This document shows positions 1-12,308 of a stretch of DNA of 64,000 nt, piece after piece. The translations under genes were made by a program, and so were the position numbers. The notes below the pieces were generated by a model that worked only from the letters and a program-made list of their open reading frames with translations, was not told where the DNA came from and made no database searches. Source of the stretch: Sipunculus nudus (Eukaryota > Annelida > Sipuncula > Golfingiida > Sipunculidae); the NCBI GenBank assembly GCA_026874595.1, contig CM049320.1:41290714-41354713 (forward strand). The letters run 5' to 3'. Position 1 is the stretch's first letter; the number at the start of each line of letters is the position of its first letter.

Positions 1-215
1 TGTGCGTGTACCCCTGTGTGACAGACAAACTAAGTGTGTACCTATGGGTGACAGAGAAACTATGTGTGTACCTGTGTGTGACAGAGAAACTGTATGTGTA
101 CCTGTGTGTGACAGAGAAACTGTATGTGTATCTGTGTGTGACAGAGAAAATATGTGTGTACCTGTGTGTGATAGAGAATCTGTGTGTGTACCTGTGTGTG
201 CCAGGTAGACAGAGA
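1..215. repeat. 30-bp minisatellite, about 7 copies
   Basis: Seven consecutive copies of a 30-bp unit run from the window edge. Each has the core GTGTACCTGTGTGTGACAGA followed by GAAACT. The period is exactly 30 and therefore divisible by three, so more than one frame stays open and gives cysteine/valine-rich pseudo-peptides. The copies differ by a few substitutions. The array may continue upstream of the window. Confidence 0.93.
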
Positions 216-914
216 TTGGGCTGCAGCTTTGCCTAAAGCTCTTTGGTTTGTGTTTTTTCTCTTCTCTTAAATCATCAGGCATATGAATCTATTGACCAAT
301 AAAATTACCAGATGCAGCAGCCCACCACTATCTTTTGCAATTTATCAAACTATCCAATGTCACTGAGTTTAAACCCTCTGACGTCAAGCGAATCTAAATT
401 GGCACTGTAGGACAAATCAATCGTCTTTCCAAGGATGTTTACCAACACGCGGCTTCCGTGCAAAGTCAGGCGTCCTTGATCCAAGATACCCATATTTCCT
501 GTAAACACAAACCTGATAATAAACTTCGTTGAAAGGTGTGCCCCTCAACCTGGTTCTCAAGGCAGCGGCCTGATGGCCTATTGTTACGGAAGCCATGGCC
601 GTGTATTCTTTGAAACAAGAGGACGGTTGACCTTGTCACTTTGGAAGATTATCGATGTATTCGTGGTTGTTATACGCGCCTCCGTCCTTGGCCAGGGTCG
701 CGTCCTAGCCGGGTAGATTACAACAGACCTTGAGGAACTGTGAACTGGCATTGTTCATGTCTGGGTTTGGTGTTAATGATCCTAGATGACTCTTTTCTTC
801 CTCTTCTGGTTTTGAATTCACTCCAGATTTTCTTTTATGCATAGGTTCAGTTGTGTTGCCTTTTCCTTTATGAATGTTTAATGATTTTTCATGAAACTAC
901 ATGATTGAATATCT
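216..914. other. non-coding stretch, nothing recognised
   Basis: AT-rich single-copy-looking sequence with no long frame, RNA fold or repeat signature that I can recognise. Confidence 0.5.
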
Positions 915-1128
915 GCTGAAGCAGATCTGAGGGGGGGGGGTTCAGGGGCGTCCGAACCCCCCCCCCCCCCCTTCAGCCACCTCTACCTGTTTAAAGGGGT
1001 TCAGAGCATTTCTTTTTGTGGCCTGGATTCTCCCTTCTCTTTCTGGACCGGCTACCTTTTTTAAATGGTTAGTCAATAGTCCTCCTGGGTTGAACCCCTT
1101 CTTTTCCTAAACCTTGGATCCGCCCCTG
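915..1128 (+). mobile_element. CAG-ended MITE, copy a
   Basis: The left end is a mutated form of CAGAAGCGGATCCGG followed by a G run. The right end is CCTTGGATCCGCCCCTG. Inside are a long C run and the family motifs GCGGCCTGGA-like and CCTCCTGGGTTG. Length is 214 bp. The flanking 5-mers (ATCTG and GTTTG) match at only 3 of 5 positions, so this is probably an old copy. Copies c, d and e have intact 5-bp duplications. Confidence 0.8.
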
Positions 1129-2639
1129 GTTTGTGGTTGCATTTCGGGTAATCCCTTCTGCAACACACTTCACAATGTTACCTTTAATTAAGAATGTGAT
1201 TTATGTACAATCTGATACATATATTCAAACATAATCTTTGCTTGACCATTGGTCTAGTGATAAAAAAAATAGTTCGGGTTTGCAAAGAGCAACGTTCTCA
1301 TTTGGTATTTTAGTTTAAAATACAGGTAATATGGTTCCCTCTTAATGTATACACATTTCCAATTTACCTATGCTTTAGTTGGCTTACTGAAAGGAATTGC
1401 GTATATACCAGTATGTTCATTGCGGATAAAGTTTGTTTTTTTTTAATATGAGATTGATATAGCGGATTCAGTCTGAACAGAAAACGCACAAGAGAGAGTA
1501 AGGAGGAGCAACCAATGCCCATAGTTCAGAAAGGTTTTTAAAATTTCGGCTGTTTATACTGGCGCAATGTGGGTTAGTTTTGAAAAGCATGGTAGTGATA
1601 AATCTTGGTCTATTTTTGCTTATTTTTCTATTTCCCAAGACTAAGTTTAGTTCGACAAATTCCTTAAATTCGCCAATGCTAATCTATCGGTATTTACTTG
1701 GAAGCTATGCTTATTCTTATTTTAACGGAGCAGCAACTGGAATTATAAAATTAAATTGTATTAAAAATTTCTGTAGGCCCTGCCCTGTAGGCTTCGATAA
1801 TTATACTTTGACCAGTCCCCCCGTCTCATGCAGCTGTATACACCCCTGAAAAAAGACACATATCTACGGAAACACATATGACCAATAAAAGCTTATGAAT
1901 TGATAACTTCCTCATTTTGTTTGTATAAAATATTGCCGTGTACTTCCTGAAAGGGCAGTATTCAAGTGTGCACGAAACATGGTCCGTTCTTTCATTTCTA
2001 AAATATTTCCATATTCCATTGAGAATACAAATAACCAAATTTGACTTGAGTGAAACGACAAAAAAAAATTCAGAATTAAGCATGCAGTTCAAATATGTGC
2101 TAGTATCTCTGCATGAAGGTGGCCTATACTGTTCAATACGGAGGCCTTTTTGTGTGCCTGTGGCAGTCACGTGACCAATGTTTTCTTTGATGTCATTACT
2201 TCACTAGTATTGGAGTGTACACCAAAAGCAAGAAGACGACATATTTTGAAGCTGCATACTTCCAGTGAAAACGGCTCTAATATAATCCCTCAAGGTATAG
2301 CTCTGATAAGGATGCTTCCAAAATGGCTGAATTAAAGTTGTCTTTCGAAACTTGCCAAATGCCAGTATATTCCACAAGCTCGCAAACGACACCATACGTC
2401 ACCAGTACAGTATATTCCAAAATGGTCCATGGCTTTTTTTTATCATAGACGAAAGTATGAATTGAATGTTCTCTCCTACCCATACTTCTATGTTTTTCAC
2501 GTATTCGTTCAAATATACAATATCAATGTCCAAATAATTTATCGTCCTGGTCCATCCACCAGCTAAACACGATTTCTAAAGTTGTTTTTAAGCTTTACCA
2601 ATTAAGAACAGTATAGAGTATATGAAAATCATACAAGAA
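1129..2639. other. AT-rich non-coding stretch
   Basis: Only short overlapping frames of up to 114 codons are present on both strands, with no domain or repeat that I recognise. Confidence 0.45.
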
Positions 2640-2654
2640 TAATTCTCTTTGGTA

Positions 2655-2710
2655 ATTGTCCCGGGGGGGAGGGGGTGGGGGTGGAAAGGAATTGCCCGGG
2701 GGTAATTGCC
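2655..2710. repeat. G-rich tract flanked by AATTG(C/T)CC motifs
   Basis: A G-rich tract lies between GGTAATTGTCCC and AATTGCCCGGGGGTAATTGCC. The repeated AATTG-CCC motif and the G runs suggest a small simple-sequence expansion, possibly able to form a quadruplex. No function can be read. Confidence 0.5.
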
Positions 2711-2878
2711 AAGGTGTAATTATCCTGTTACCTGTCGCTATAGTAAAGGTAATTTTCGGTACACACATGAAATTATAACTATTATGTGCAAGATTTTCAT
2801 GTGCTTCAAGAACACCTTGCTGACATTCATGTAGTTGACCTAACGACATGTATTTGCGTTTACTTTTTCACGTATATT

Positions 2879-3056
2879 CACGTTTCTAAACGGTCTATTT
2901 CTTAACCTCATATTCTTTAAATATAGATATTGGCACCCTTGTAATATACAACAGGTGTCGTGTATGTGCACGTTTTTAATGGTCAGACTGGTCTTTTTTA
3001 ACCTTGTATTTTTTAATGATAGATATAGGCGCCCTTGTAATATACAACAGGTATCC
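2879..3056. repeat. tandem duplication, 2 x ~90 bp
   Basis: Two adjacent copies start CACGTTTCTAAACGGTCT and CACGTTTTTAATGGTCAG. Both end with CCTTGTAATATACAACAGGT. Divergence is moderate, so the duplication is not recent. Confidence 0.82.
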
Positions 3057-3380
3057 CATTACGCAAGACATAGGAATAAGGGTCTCTTCCGTCCCTCATA
3101 GAACGCCATAGACTGCTTCCTGAGGGCTTCATATTAAAGAACTAGACTTCCGGGGAAAGAAGAACTAGTCCGGAAATTATGTCTGCGGGTCCGGCCATTG
3201 CCATGCCGGTCCAGGTTTATGGGAGCTGTCGCACCTTAATCATAGTTTTTGTACAAATTCATCGTCATCTGGCGGCGCTCTGGCTAAAAATTTACAAATC
3301 TCATGCCAAACACCACGTAGGCCAGGCGAGGAATCGCTTTATAGCACGCCATTGACGTAACTGCATGGTGACTTTTTCCG

Positions 3381-3421
<41 letters not shown>

Positions 3422-4984
3422 AAAGTAGTAGCATACAGGTCTCATTTTGAGTTTTGTCCTCATATATTTATCTCTTTTCATCATTTTCCTCCTTTTTCGA
3501 TTTAAAAGTTGTTGAAATAATATCAGTTAAATATAATTGTCAAATCTTTACATATTAAAATGTCATCTTTTCTTCGCAGGTTCGTTTGTCGAAATGATAT
3601 TGCTAAGTGTAGTGTTCGCTCCACCATACATTACCTGCAACGGAACACCTTAGAAACTATAAATTTATATTCATGAAAACACAGAGTGACTTCTGTATTA
3701 ATGAAGACAAATGCATAAAACATACCTCTGATCTTATATCACAGTGTTTATTTTCTCAATTTAATGAAACTTGTTGGACTACTTTACGTTTGTTCTGAAT
3801 ATTCATTATTCAACATATATAACCTTTTTTTATATACAGGAAATGGGCCTCGAAACAGAAAGTCTCAGATTCTTTCCATAGCTTTATTCGTGATACTGAT
3901 ATTCAGAGGGCAAAAATGAAACCTTACTGCCATCATCTTTTTCTACATTCAGATATCAAATATAAAAGGTCATATAAATTCTAGATCAAGAATATAACTA
4001 AAATTAAACATAAGACTATCATGATCATAGCTGGTTGTCATATTTTTCACATTTATGCATTAATACTAATTATATCAGGATTGGCTTATGACGGGGACCA
4101 GGGGGCGCCCCCTCCCCCCCGCTTTTCGTCAGAAAAATACTGGGACACAGAATCATAGACGGTTAATAATGAAAAGCACCACCAGGTCACGTATCGCTTT
4201 CTTCCGTAAACATCTGCTTGCATGACCTGTGGACAAATTTTGCTGGCGATCGCGGCACACATGTTATACGAGCAAGCGCAGTGCAGTTAAAGGGGCATAA
4301 TCAGGAAAATCATAATGCCTTTTATTTCACAATATCAGTTGAGTTTTGCTTTATACAAAAGTTCCCCAGCAAAAACATCCCAGCAATCAGTCTCATTATA
4401 TCGTATACGGCTGTTCAACAGCTTGTTATTGTTCTGTATGTTGGTAAACACAGTCCACGTGTGTCTGTTTACCATAACAAGGCCGCGTGACTGGAGGTCT
4501 GATTGTGAGCCGCAACACGACTCGTTTCACCCAGAGGAAAATGTATTACATTTTTTGGGCCAAGTCAGTAAGGGCATCTCCTGATTGACATGGTGTGGCC
4601 CAGACGATGCACGAGCTGTGTTTATGTTGACACCTGTGATCACGCCCGGTCCACTGTTTTTACATTCGTTTACAGGAGTAAGCAAACGGTTTCGGGGAAT
4701 ATTTTGGCAGGTACAAACTTATTTTAAAGGGAAGAAAATATTTTCGTGTCAATTTCACATTTATTGTTGATTTGGTCCCCTTAATGTTCCTCCGCTGGGT
4801 TCGGGTGTTATTTGTCAGCAGTTTTGTAAAAATATTATTATAAGCCAGTGGATCAGACGAATGGCCCTATGATAAAGATAAGGTAGAATGTTTATATTTA
4901 TCATTTGATATGTATGAAAATATGATCTGACGATATAACAAACCCCACCTCTCAACATCATTGGCTGCCGACAGGTGGCGCAAG
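3057..4984. other. AT-rich non-coding stretch with a (TA)n tract
   Basis: This stretch contains a (TA)n microsatellite at about 3380-3422 and a short GC-rich hairpin-like tract, GGGGGCGCCCCCTCCCCCC, near 4100. I recognise no gene. Confidence 0.5.
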
Positions 4985-5291
4985 CGAGATGGGATCATTG
5001 GAACTTCCGGCAGATTTCTTTTCTAGTCAAAACGAACCTATTCCTAATAGGCACTGTGCGATGGCCAGGACTACCTATCTTAACTGTCAAACTTGAAAAT
5101 CAAAATGTGTTACATTACAGGGTAAATACCCTTTGTTTACATTTCACATTCACAGGCATGCCAAATATAACTGATTTCGTGAAGTCCTCACCACAAAATC
5201 ACCCATGTAATTTATCTTGGAACTATTTTTTATCTAACGCACTGAAACGGACTACATTACATTTCCCCTTCATTCAAACCTACGTCATATG
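4985..5291 (-). mobile_element. diverged, truncated relative of the hAT-like element at 48.1 kb
   Basis: The + strand here aligns with the reverse complement of 48098-48471 in three blocks. These are TCAAAACGAACC...GGCACTGTGCGATGG, TTTACATTTCACATTCACAGGCATG, and ATCTAACGCACTGAAACGG...CAAACCTACG. The matches look like roughly three quarters identity by eye. The end corresponding to CAGTGGTTCTC at the other locus is missing. The 129-codon frame at 4975-5364 is a by-product of this repeat, as is the 134-codon antisense frame at 48081-48485, which shares a peptide like SFLxxTNLFxxGT. Confidence 0.6.
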
Positions 5292-8200
5292 TGTATATTG
5301 CAAATATGATTCCAAGTCTGCGAGGTGTGGTAAGGGCCTGTTATATATATATATAGGGTGTTGATCCCCTCCTCCCCTTTTTCTAAGACGCCGTGTCCGT
5401 CCCTGTTTCATCTGCGTGTCATAATAATTATCCTTCATTCTTTAATACCTTAAAGTACTATAATGTCTAATTGGAATTTCTGCATGAGAGGAAGTACCCA
5501 GCTTTAACTAAATTTGGTCACATGTGTATTGAATTGAAGTTTAGCATTAATTCACTTTATCGGATAAAGGAAAAGGTTATATACGTCGATATTAGGATGT
5601 TGTTTTTTTAGAACAATGCTTTTAAAGAGATAAGCTTGGTCAATGATAAATAGTATCTTGGAAGTCCAAAAGACAGGTGTGTCTGGGGACTAGCTTGTAA
5701 AAGCAGTGAGTAACCGTTCCGCTGCAAACCATCTCATTTTGATATCATTACCCATTTGGTTTGAGAAACAACATTAAAAATTGGCGAGAAGTGACATATT
5801 GGCTGTTTTGATGTTGTTCCTTGGATCTGGTTGGCCTACCACGGGTATTGACTCATGCCTTCCCCGCGATGTTACTGAACCTCTAGCGCTATTTTTCAAA
5901 GCTCTTTCAATTCCCTATTCATGAGCGATAGCCGTGGAGACGAAGTGCAGCGGTGCTGAATCCACAACAGAGGGACGACAGGGCAATTCCTGTCTGCTCT
6001 GACCGTTTCTGCTATAAATCGGAACAAAATCTGGCTCGTAGGATTGTCTATTTCTGTCTCCCAAGGCCAGCGGGTTTCTGCTGCAAGATACATCAATGAA
6101 ATTGAAGCGAGGTTTTACCAGTAGGCTCAGTGAGGGAAAAACGCTTCAGACTTCATACTGTGGATTAAAGTATCCATCCGCACGCAACATCAGACGGAAA
6201 ATAAATCCAGCGAGCCAGTATTTATCAAAGGTATACTGACGTTCACTGACATGGATGCAGGCGGGTACTAGTGATAAGGCCCCAGAGTCACCTGACAGAT
6301 CGACCTAGCTGCCAGACATCACCAAACCAAGGTCAAGGCCAGACGGGGAAACCGAGACCTGTAATCAACGAAGGTCATGATTACGTCACTGAATTCTAGC
6401 TTCTGCACATGAAGAAAATACGGGGATCGATATCTATGCCCAAAGCCAAGGATAAACATGGAAAGTCTCAATAAAACCCACACACTGTTTGGTAGACCCA
6501 TCACAGAGGAAGGGCTGGCAGAAACCAGCAAGTCCAATTGCCGTCGTCCAATAAAGGTATTTTTGTCATTTGGTGGGCGTTGGCTGCAAGACTACTTAGA
6601 CTGAATAGTTGTTTACCGCAGAAGACGAAGAGCTATTTTCTGTGAAGTATTAATAATGTCTGCGCAGGAATCTATTTTCGTCTTTTCCGAGTGAAAAGTC
6701 ATTTTCTTGACAGGGAATATATTATTACACTTATAAACTTTACTTGCTGAGCATCGTATGAAAATATATTTTAAATGTTACCGGCACGACCTGTAATTTT
6801 CACTAGTTCAATTTATGTATCCATGTATTTTCCCGATACCATAAAGGTAACAAACACATATAACTTCATTTATGTTCAACAAAAATACTGATATTGAATA
6901 ACAAACATATAATTTTATAAATTGAATGAACATTTAACAGAAATTGTATTATACGCAATAAAACGATTTACTTTTCCCGAATGACTTTACATATAATTTA
7001 ATCCTGGAGAATGGCTATATCTTTTTATGTACAACATTAAGCTACACAGATCTAACTGATTTTGGTTAAACTTGGCTCATGACAAGGTCGGAGGTCCAGA
7101 ATTTTCTTTATTTCTAAATTGACTTCTCAAAGAGGGAATGGCTGCTATATATACGCGCTTCCTGCAGACTAACGTGTCAGCATCCATAATGATCAATGAA
7201 TCATTCAAATCAAAGACGGAACGAATGTCTCAAGCCGCTGCCAATTGTTTTGTCCCATTTTATTAAGCCCCCCCCCCCCCCCCCCCCCCCGCACCCTATG
7301 GCACTTTAGAAGAGACTTACAGGGTTTGTTGATTTCTATCTCGATATTTGGGTCCAAAGTTTTCTTTTATTTTTTTCTTTTATTTATTTGTTCATTTTTT
7401 TTTTTGTGGGAGGGGGGGGGGGGGGCTTTTTTAGGTCCTCCATATAGTACAAAACTACCAAAGATTTTTCTTCTTTTTTTATTAATCTGTTCTTGTTTCT
7501 GCCAGATCACCAACAGGTCTGATTTTCTAAAACCAACCTTTGATCATAGCTATGGTCATTTGTGACAAATTTGCGCCGTGTATGTTTTTTTAGACTGAGT
7601 GTAATTTCAATGTCGTGACCGACGAATACACACCTCTAATATTATTATCATCTCATATTTTCATGTAGAAATTCTATGTTTATTTGTTTCTTTGTTTTAT
7701 GGGCTGTCACTGTGTCTAATTCATGGATGTACATCGGGATCTTGTGATAAGACATAGTTAAACAATATAGGCTAATCAAATGGGTTTTAGGAGATATATT
7801 ACGATACATTAATATCAATTAATTAGAGAGTACTCATTAAATTCTGTCGGTTTGATTATATTCACTGCAGTAGCAATATGATATATCTTTATTAATGTTT
7901 TATACAACCTAAGCAATTTTGTAATTGCCTTCTTTGCTCCTTTAAATGAGTTTCTAAAAGTTATTGATAAATCTCCACATCTTCAGTTATAAAAAATGGA
8001 ATTATTTGAAAATTAATAACTCTAATAACCAATTTCATTTCTTTTTCCGGTTAGAATATGAAATTATTTCGGAAGCGAATGCTAAAAACCAAGATACTTC
8101 GTGACCTTGTATTGCGTATTATATGACTGTGTCATGAGCCAAGATGAAAATTGCTCCTCGCTGCCGATCCGGAAACAAGTTGACAGCCGAAATCTCAACC

Positions 8201-8820
8201 TTCAGACCCTGGTGACATGCGTTAAGTTTTTGTTATGTACCTTGTCATGGACCACAACACATTGATATCTAAGAACGGAGGAAGAGGAAGAGGCTGTCAG
8301 GCTATCCTAATCTCGTCTTCACATGGTTTTCTTTGTCCTTGTTATTATTGAAGACTGAATGCCCTGAAACCCACGATCCTTTATTCTGTGAATGCGGTGT
8401 CGCGCAAGAATCTTGGCCTTTTATTCGTTTTTGCCTAACAGTTGAACACTTTTTTGGTGAGAGGCGATTATCAATGCCTCTAAGCTTTCCCGGCTAAAAG
8501 GGAATTGCAGGGCATTACATTTCTGCCATAAGAACCAAACTATGACATCCAAAAACACTCAGGTAAAACAACAACAACAAAAAAAATAGGTTTCCATACA
8601 TACATATTATCTTTCGAATGATCTATGTCATATCCAGTATTTTATTTCTAAAAATTAACTTTGGATAACGAAGAGTTTCATGAAAAACTTAATCTATACT
8701 TTGAATGCCAAATGTGACGTTATGACAAAGTTGCCACAAACTGGCAGCAAAACATCGAGACGGTTTAAACAACACACGTTTATTCCATCATGGCCGGTCC
8801 AAATGTTCACACACACACAT
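5292..8820. other. long non-coding stretch with homopolymer runs
   Basis: No gene is recognised. Notable simple sequence is a pure C run of about 23 at 7268-7290 and a G run near 7411-7427, about 120 bp apart. Short frames at 5896-6096 and 6319-6537 lack any recognisable domain. Confidence 0.45.
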
Positions 8821-9216
8821 GCTTTCACTACGCTTCGGCCTTTACAAATCAGTCCGGCAAAGTCAAAACAAAAGGCCTCATTCACACCTCCTGGGGGGTC
8901 TTCCTCCTGGAGCTGCATAGCCTAAAACACGGAACGAAAAGCGAAACAGGGGCTAAAATAAAAATTTAACAAATCGCATATGTTAAAATATGTTGATTAC
9001 TATAAATAATGTCATTAATCATTCACCCATATCAAAGTTATGACACTTTTAATATCTTTGTTCCGTTCTTTTCCGTAAATTAGGCCCCTTGTTCTGCGTG
9101 CCATGTTCCGTTCCGTTCCGTGTTTTAGGCCAGCCCCAGAAGACCCCCAAGAGGTGTGAGCGAGGCCTTTTGTTTTGACTTTACCGAACTGATTTCAATA
9201 GGCCGAAGGGAAGTGA
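8821..9216. repeat. large imperfect inverted repeat (foldback-like)
   Basis: The left arm is about 8821-8940 and the right arm about 9105-9216, in reverse-complement order. The left arm carries CGCTTCGGCC, GTCAAAACAAAAGGCCTC, ACACCTCCTGGGGGGTCTTC and CCTAAAACACGGAACG. The right arm carries CCGTTCCGTGTTTTAGGCC, GAAGACCCCCAAGAGGTGTG, GAGGCCTTTTGTTTTGAC and GGCCGAAGGG. Weaker complementarity continues inward. The arms are about 110 bp, separated by about 170 bp of AT-rich loop. This may be a foldback MITE or an inverted duplication. Termini and target duplication are unclear. Confidence 0.85.
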
Positions 9217-9458
9217 ATGACATACATGCACATACTTGTCGCCCTCTGGCGGTACCGTAAATAATTCGTAAAGTATATACAACTGTATCAACATATAACA
9301 ATAAAAAGCAATATATAAACTACAGATAACCCCTCTTTAAACTGGAAATGTGAATAGTTACGTCGGAATACGTCCCTGATGTCCCTGTATCTACATGTGC
9401 AGGGCGCGTCGATTATGTACCCGGTGTACAAAGTGCAGAGTTGATCATGTTGATTCGC

Positions 9459-9822
9459 TCCAAGTGTCCATAGTTTTGACCAGATCGCGTAAATTTATTC
9501 TCAGTGTCCATAGTTCTGACCAGATCACGTGAATTCATTCTCTGTGTCCCTAGTTATGACCAGATCACGTAAATACATTCTCAGTGTGCATAGTTTTTAC
9601 CAGATAACGTAAATTCATTCTCAGTGTCAATAGTTCTGACAAAACTCACGTGAATTTATTCTCAGTGTCAATAGTTCTGACCAGATCACGTGAACTCATT
9701 CTCAGTGTTTTTAGTTCTGACCAGATCATGTGAATTCATTCTCAGTATCCCTATAGTTCTAACCAGATCACATGAAGTCATTCTCAGAGTCTCTAGTTCT
9801 GACCAGATTTCGTGGATTTGCT
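9459..9822. repeat. 40-bp minisatellite carrying CACGTG, about 9 copies
   Basis: About nine copies of a ~40-bp unit carry AGTGTCCATAGTTCTGACC followed by AGATCACGTGAATTCATTCTC. The palindrome CACGTG is intact in three units, near 9526, 9648 and 9687. In the others it varies by one or two bases (CACGTA, CATGTG, CACATG, CGCGTA). The antisense frame at 9686-9943 is a product of this repeat. Confidence 0.93.
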
Positions 9823-10115
9823 CCAACTGGCCATATTTCTTGCAGTGCATTAAAATTGATGTTCGATGATTGAACTGCCTTTTTAGCAATACCAGCCTTG
9901 TGAGAAGTGCCTCCTCAAAGTTGTTTATGAACGTATCTAACAAGTACTCAAAATTCTAAACTGTTTCTGTAGAAACTGACACTTTGGCATGCGGAAGTGA
10001 TTAAAGTCATTTTGAAATTGAATAAAATAAATTCGCCTTTTGTGCTTCAACATCTTTATGCTTGATTAGATATGAGAACAATCTACCTCCTAAACCTACA
10101 CAAAAATATAGCTCT

Positions 10116-10306
10116 CAGAAGCGGATCCGGGGGGGGGGGGGGGTCCAGGGAGTCCGAACCCCCTTTTTTCAAACTTTTTTTAAGGTTTTCAGACCCAATT
10201 TTGCGGCCTGGACCCCTTTTCCGGACCTATGAACCTTCCTTTAGTTTTTGCCATTAGTCCTCCTGGGTTGGACAACTCCTTTTCCTAAATCCTGGGTCCG
10301 CCCCTG
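10116..10306 (+). mobile_element. CAG-ended MITE, copy b
   Basis: The element starts CAGAAGCGGATCCGG plus a G run and ends CTGGGTCCGCCCCTG, at 191 bp. It shares TTTGCGGCCTGGACCCC and TCCTCCTGGGTTGGAC with the other copies. The flanking 5-mers GCTCT and CCTAT match at 3 of 5 positions. A SINE begins 28 bp downstream. Confidence 0.85.
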
Positions 10307-10334
10307 CCTATGTTGTTTTTGTATACTGTGGACT

Positions 10335-10571
10335 GGGGCCTGGACAGTCGAGGGGTAAAACGGTCTGCTCTCTCCGCTGGCGACCCGGGTTCGATCCCCG
10401 TCGTGGCTGTGAGAGTGGGTTGTAGTTGCCCTTTCAAGGCCCTAGGTTTTCTCCGGGTTCTCCGGTTTCCTCCACCTCTACTGTCTAACGAACGCCACAA
10501 TCTGAGCCATGGAAGGTGCCGCGATTAGTTCTAATAACTGTTTGTACAACCCATGTAAAATAAATGTTTAT
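10335..10571 (+). mobile_element. tRNA-derived SINE family 1, copy a
   Basis: The tRNA-like head starts GGGGCCTGGACAGTCGAG. It has an A-box-like GAGGGGTAAAACGG and a B-box GGTTCGATCCC. A conserved central part follows (TTTTCTCCGGGTTCTCCGG, then TTTCCTCCACC), and the tail ends TTGTACAACCCATGTAAAATAAA. Length is about 237 bp. Copy 22381-22621 aligns along the full length. The tRNA head plus central domain is the organisation known for metazoan SINEs such as MetaSINE/RUDI types. That family name is from memory and needs a database check. The frames at 10310-10528 and 10285-10500 are SINE sequence. Confidence 0.9.
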
Positions 10572-10803
10572 ATATTATTACGAGAGAACTTTTGACAATA
10601 ATTTTGTCAATAAATATATATATGTGTGTGTGTCTATTGAAAACAGCTTCGGTGGCAGCATTTTACGGCGACAGCAAATTACGTCTGCTGAGATTATAAT
10701 CATGAAACATTTTTACTTACATGTTTTTTTTACAGAATTTGGTTAACCACTCATTTTCTAACCGCTATTCGCACTGCAATGATGACTTCGTTTATATATA
10801 TGC

Positions 10804-10806
<3 letters not shown>

Positions 10807-10854
<48 letters not shown>

Positions 10855-10860
10855 ATATAT
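10807..10860. repeat. (TA)n microsatellite
   Basis: A nearly pure TA dinucleotide tract of about 50 bp, interrupted at its right end by TTTATATAATATAT. Confidence 0.95.
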
Positions 10861-11910
10861 ACAATTAGTAGTGCTGAACGAATCCAACGGTGTTCTATTA
10901 GCCTGATGCATCTCACACCTGGCGATTGCGACAGCATGAAAACACATGTTAATATATAACTGAACATTTTCGTTGTAAATTCTGTATAAATATATACATA
11001 TATCTATATATGACACGAGGGACTGTTTTTCAAGGTAATGTGCAGCAACTATATCGTCTTTTATAGAGTCACCACAAAAATATATGATAATAAGTATATA
11101 CTATAGAAATGTAATTAACAAAATCTGCGACATCTTTAAAATTACCTTAACTGGTGTTGAAAGTATTACAACGACAGTTTTAGTAGTATATAGCGATTTC
11201 AAGTCTTGGTTCAATGTATTTATTTTCAGATTGATTTACATGATGTGTATAGTTTTATGTTTTTTTTCTGTGATTTTATTTATTTCTTCATTGCTGCTTC
11301 AGCTCTTGGTCTTATACCATTGACATTTCCGGTACACGGACCACTCTCTGTATTCTATAGGGACTGATTCCTCTGCCGGTCTGGTGTTTTGCGTACCCTG
11401 GTTCAGGACTTAATGGCAAGCAAAAAGAGACGGAGCGTCTTCCGTTATCGTGTATGGAATGCGGTCACTGATGAATAGCACTGCAAATGAAAGAAAAAGA
11501 AAGGATAATGGGAACGTTAGACAAAGTCATGGTATGAACTGTGTTTTCGGAGGAAGCCATGTACTGGTGAAAACAATGGATAGCTCTGCCATGTTGCTGC
11601 ATTCTTCATGTCGTTGTATTTAACATCAGTCCATTTATCTTATTTACTGTACGTTCCTCTCATATTGTTTTAGGAAATTTTCTGACAGAAAAACTGTTTT
11701 CCTGTGTTATTCTTCACTCGATGATCCTGATTGTTGTTGTTGTTGGTAAAGTCACTGTTGCATTATTTCATGATAATTTATTTGCGATTGCATGAATGAC
11801 ATTTTGGTAAGAAATGTTATTATTTCTAATGTAACTCATCAGTACCCGCTCCTGTTGTCAATTTATAACTTTATTACAGCCCCATCTGTAAATAAAAAGC
11901 TTAATCTTTT

Positions 11911-12300
11911 ACCTGCTTCTGTGGCTCAGGGGTACAGCACAGAACTTAAACTGTAGCCTGGAGATCTTGAGTTCGAATCTTACCCGAGGTGGTCAGATCT
12001 TTCACGATCGGCCTTCACCTAGGGTGAACGCTCTGCAAGCTAAATGGGAAAAATGGCTCAAAAGTGAGTGCGCCTTTCGGGGGTTTCTCGGTGGTATGAC
12101 CCAGGAATGGGGGAGATTACACAAAAGAGGACCGCAGGTGCAGTTGTCACCGGACCTTGTTAACACTAGGATATAAAATGAGAGGAAGCGTGTGGCACTG
12201 CCCTGTCATATTGTCAAAAACCGGAATGGAATTCTGCCGATATACATACAATTGGTTAAACTAGTATTAAAAATGGAGGCCTTTACCTCCAAAAAAAAGG
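11911..12300 (+). mobile_element. tRNA-derived SINE family 2, copy a
   Basis: The head ACCTGCTTCTGTGGCTCAGG contains an A-box-like TGGCTCAGGGG, with a B-box GAGTTCGAATCTT about 40 bp on. The body aligns along its whole length with the reverse complement of 25907-26322. The 3' end carries a hairpin, GGAGGCCTTTACCTCC, then an A run. Flanks are AATCTTTT at 11903-11910 and AATCTTAA at 12301-12308, matching at 6 of 8 positions, which is a plausible target-site duplication. The 69-codon frame at 11967-12176 is SINE sequence and not a gene. The head resembles a tRNA gene but the downstream body shows a retroposon. Confidence 0.9.
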
Positions 12301-12308
12301 AATCTTAA

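Noticed and set aside
1-236. Cysteine-rich secreted repeat protein
   Set aside because: The frames come from a 30-bp minisatellite whose length is divisible by three. More than one frame stays open.
11915-11985. Stand-alone tRNA gene
   Set aside because: A- and B-box-like motifs are present, but a full SINE body, 3' hairpin, A-rich tail and near target duplication follow, and a second copy exists at 25.9 kb.
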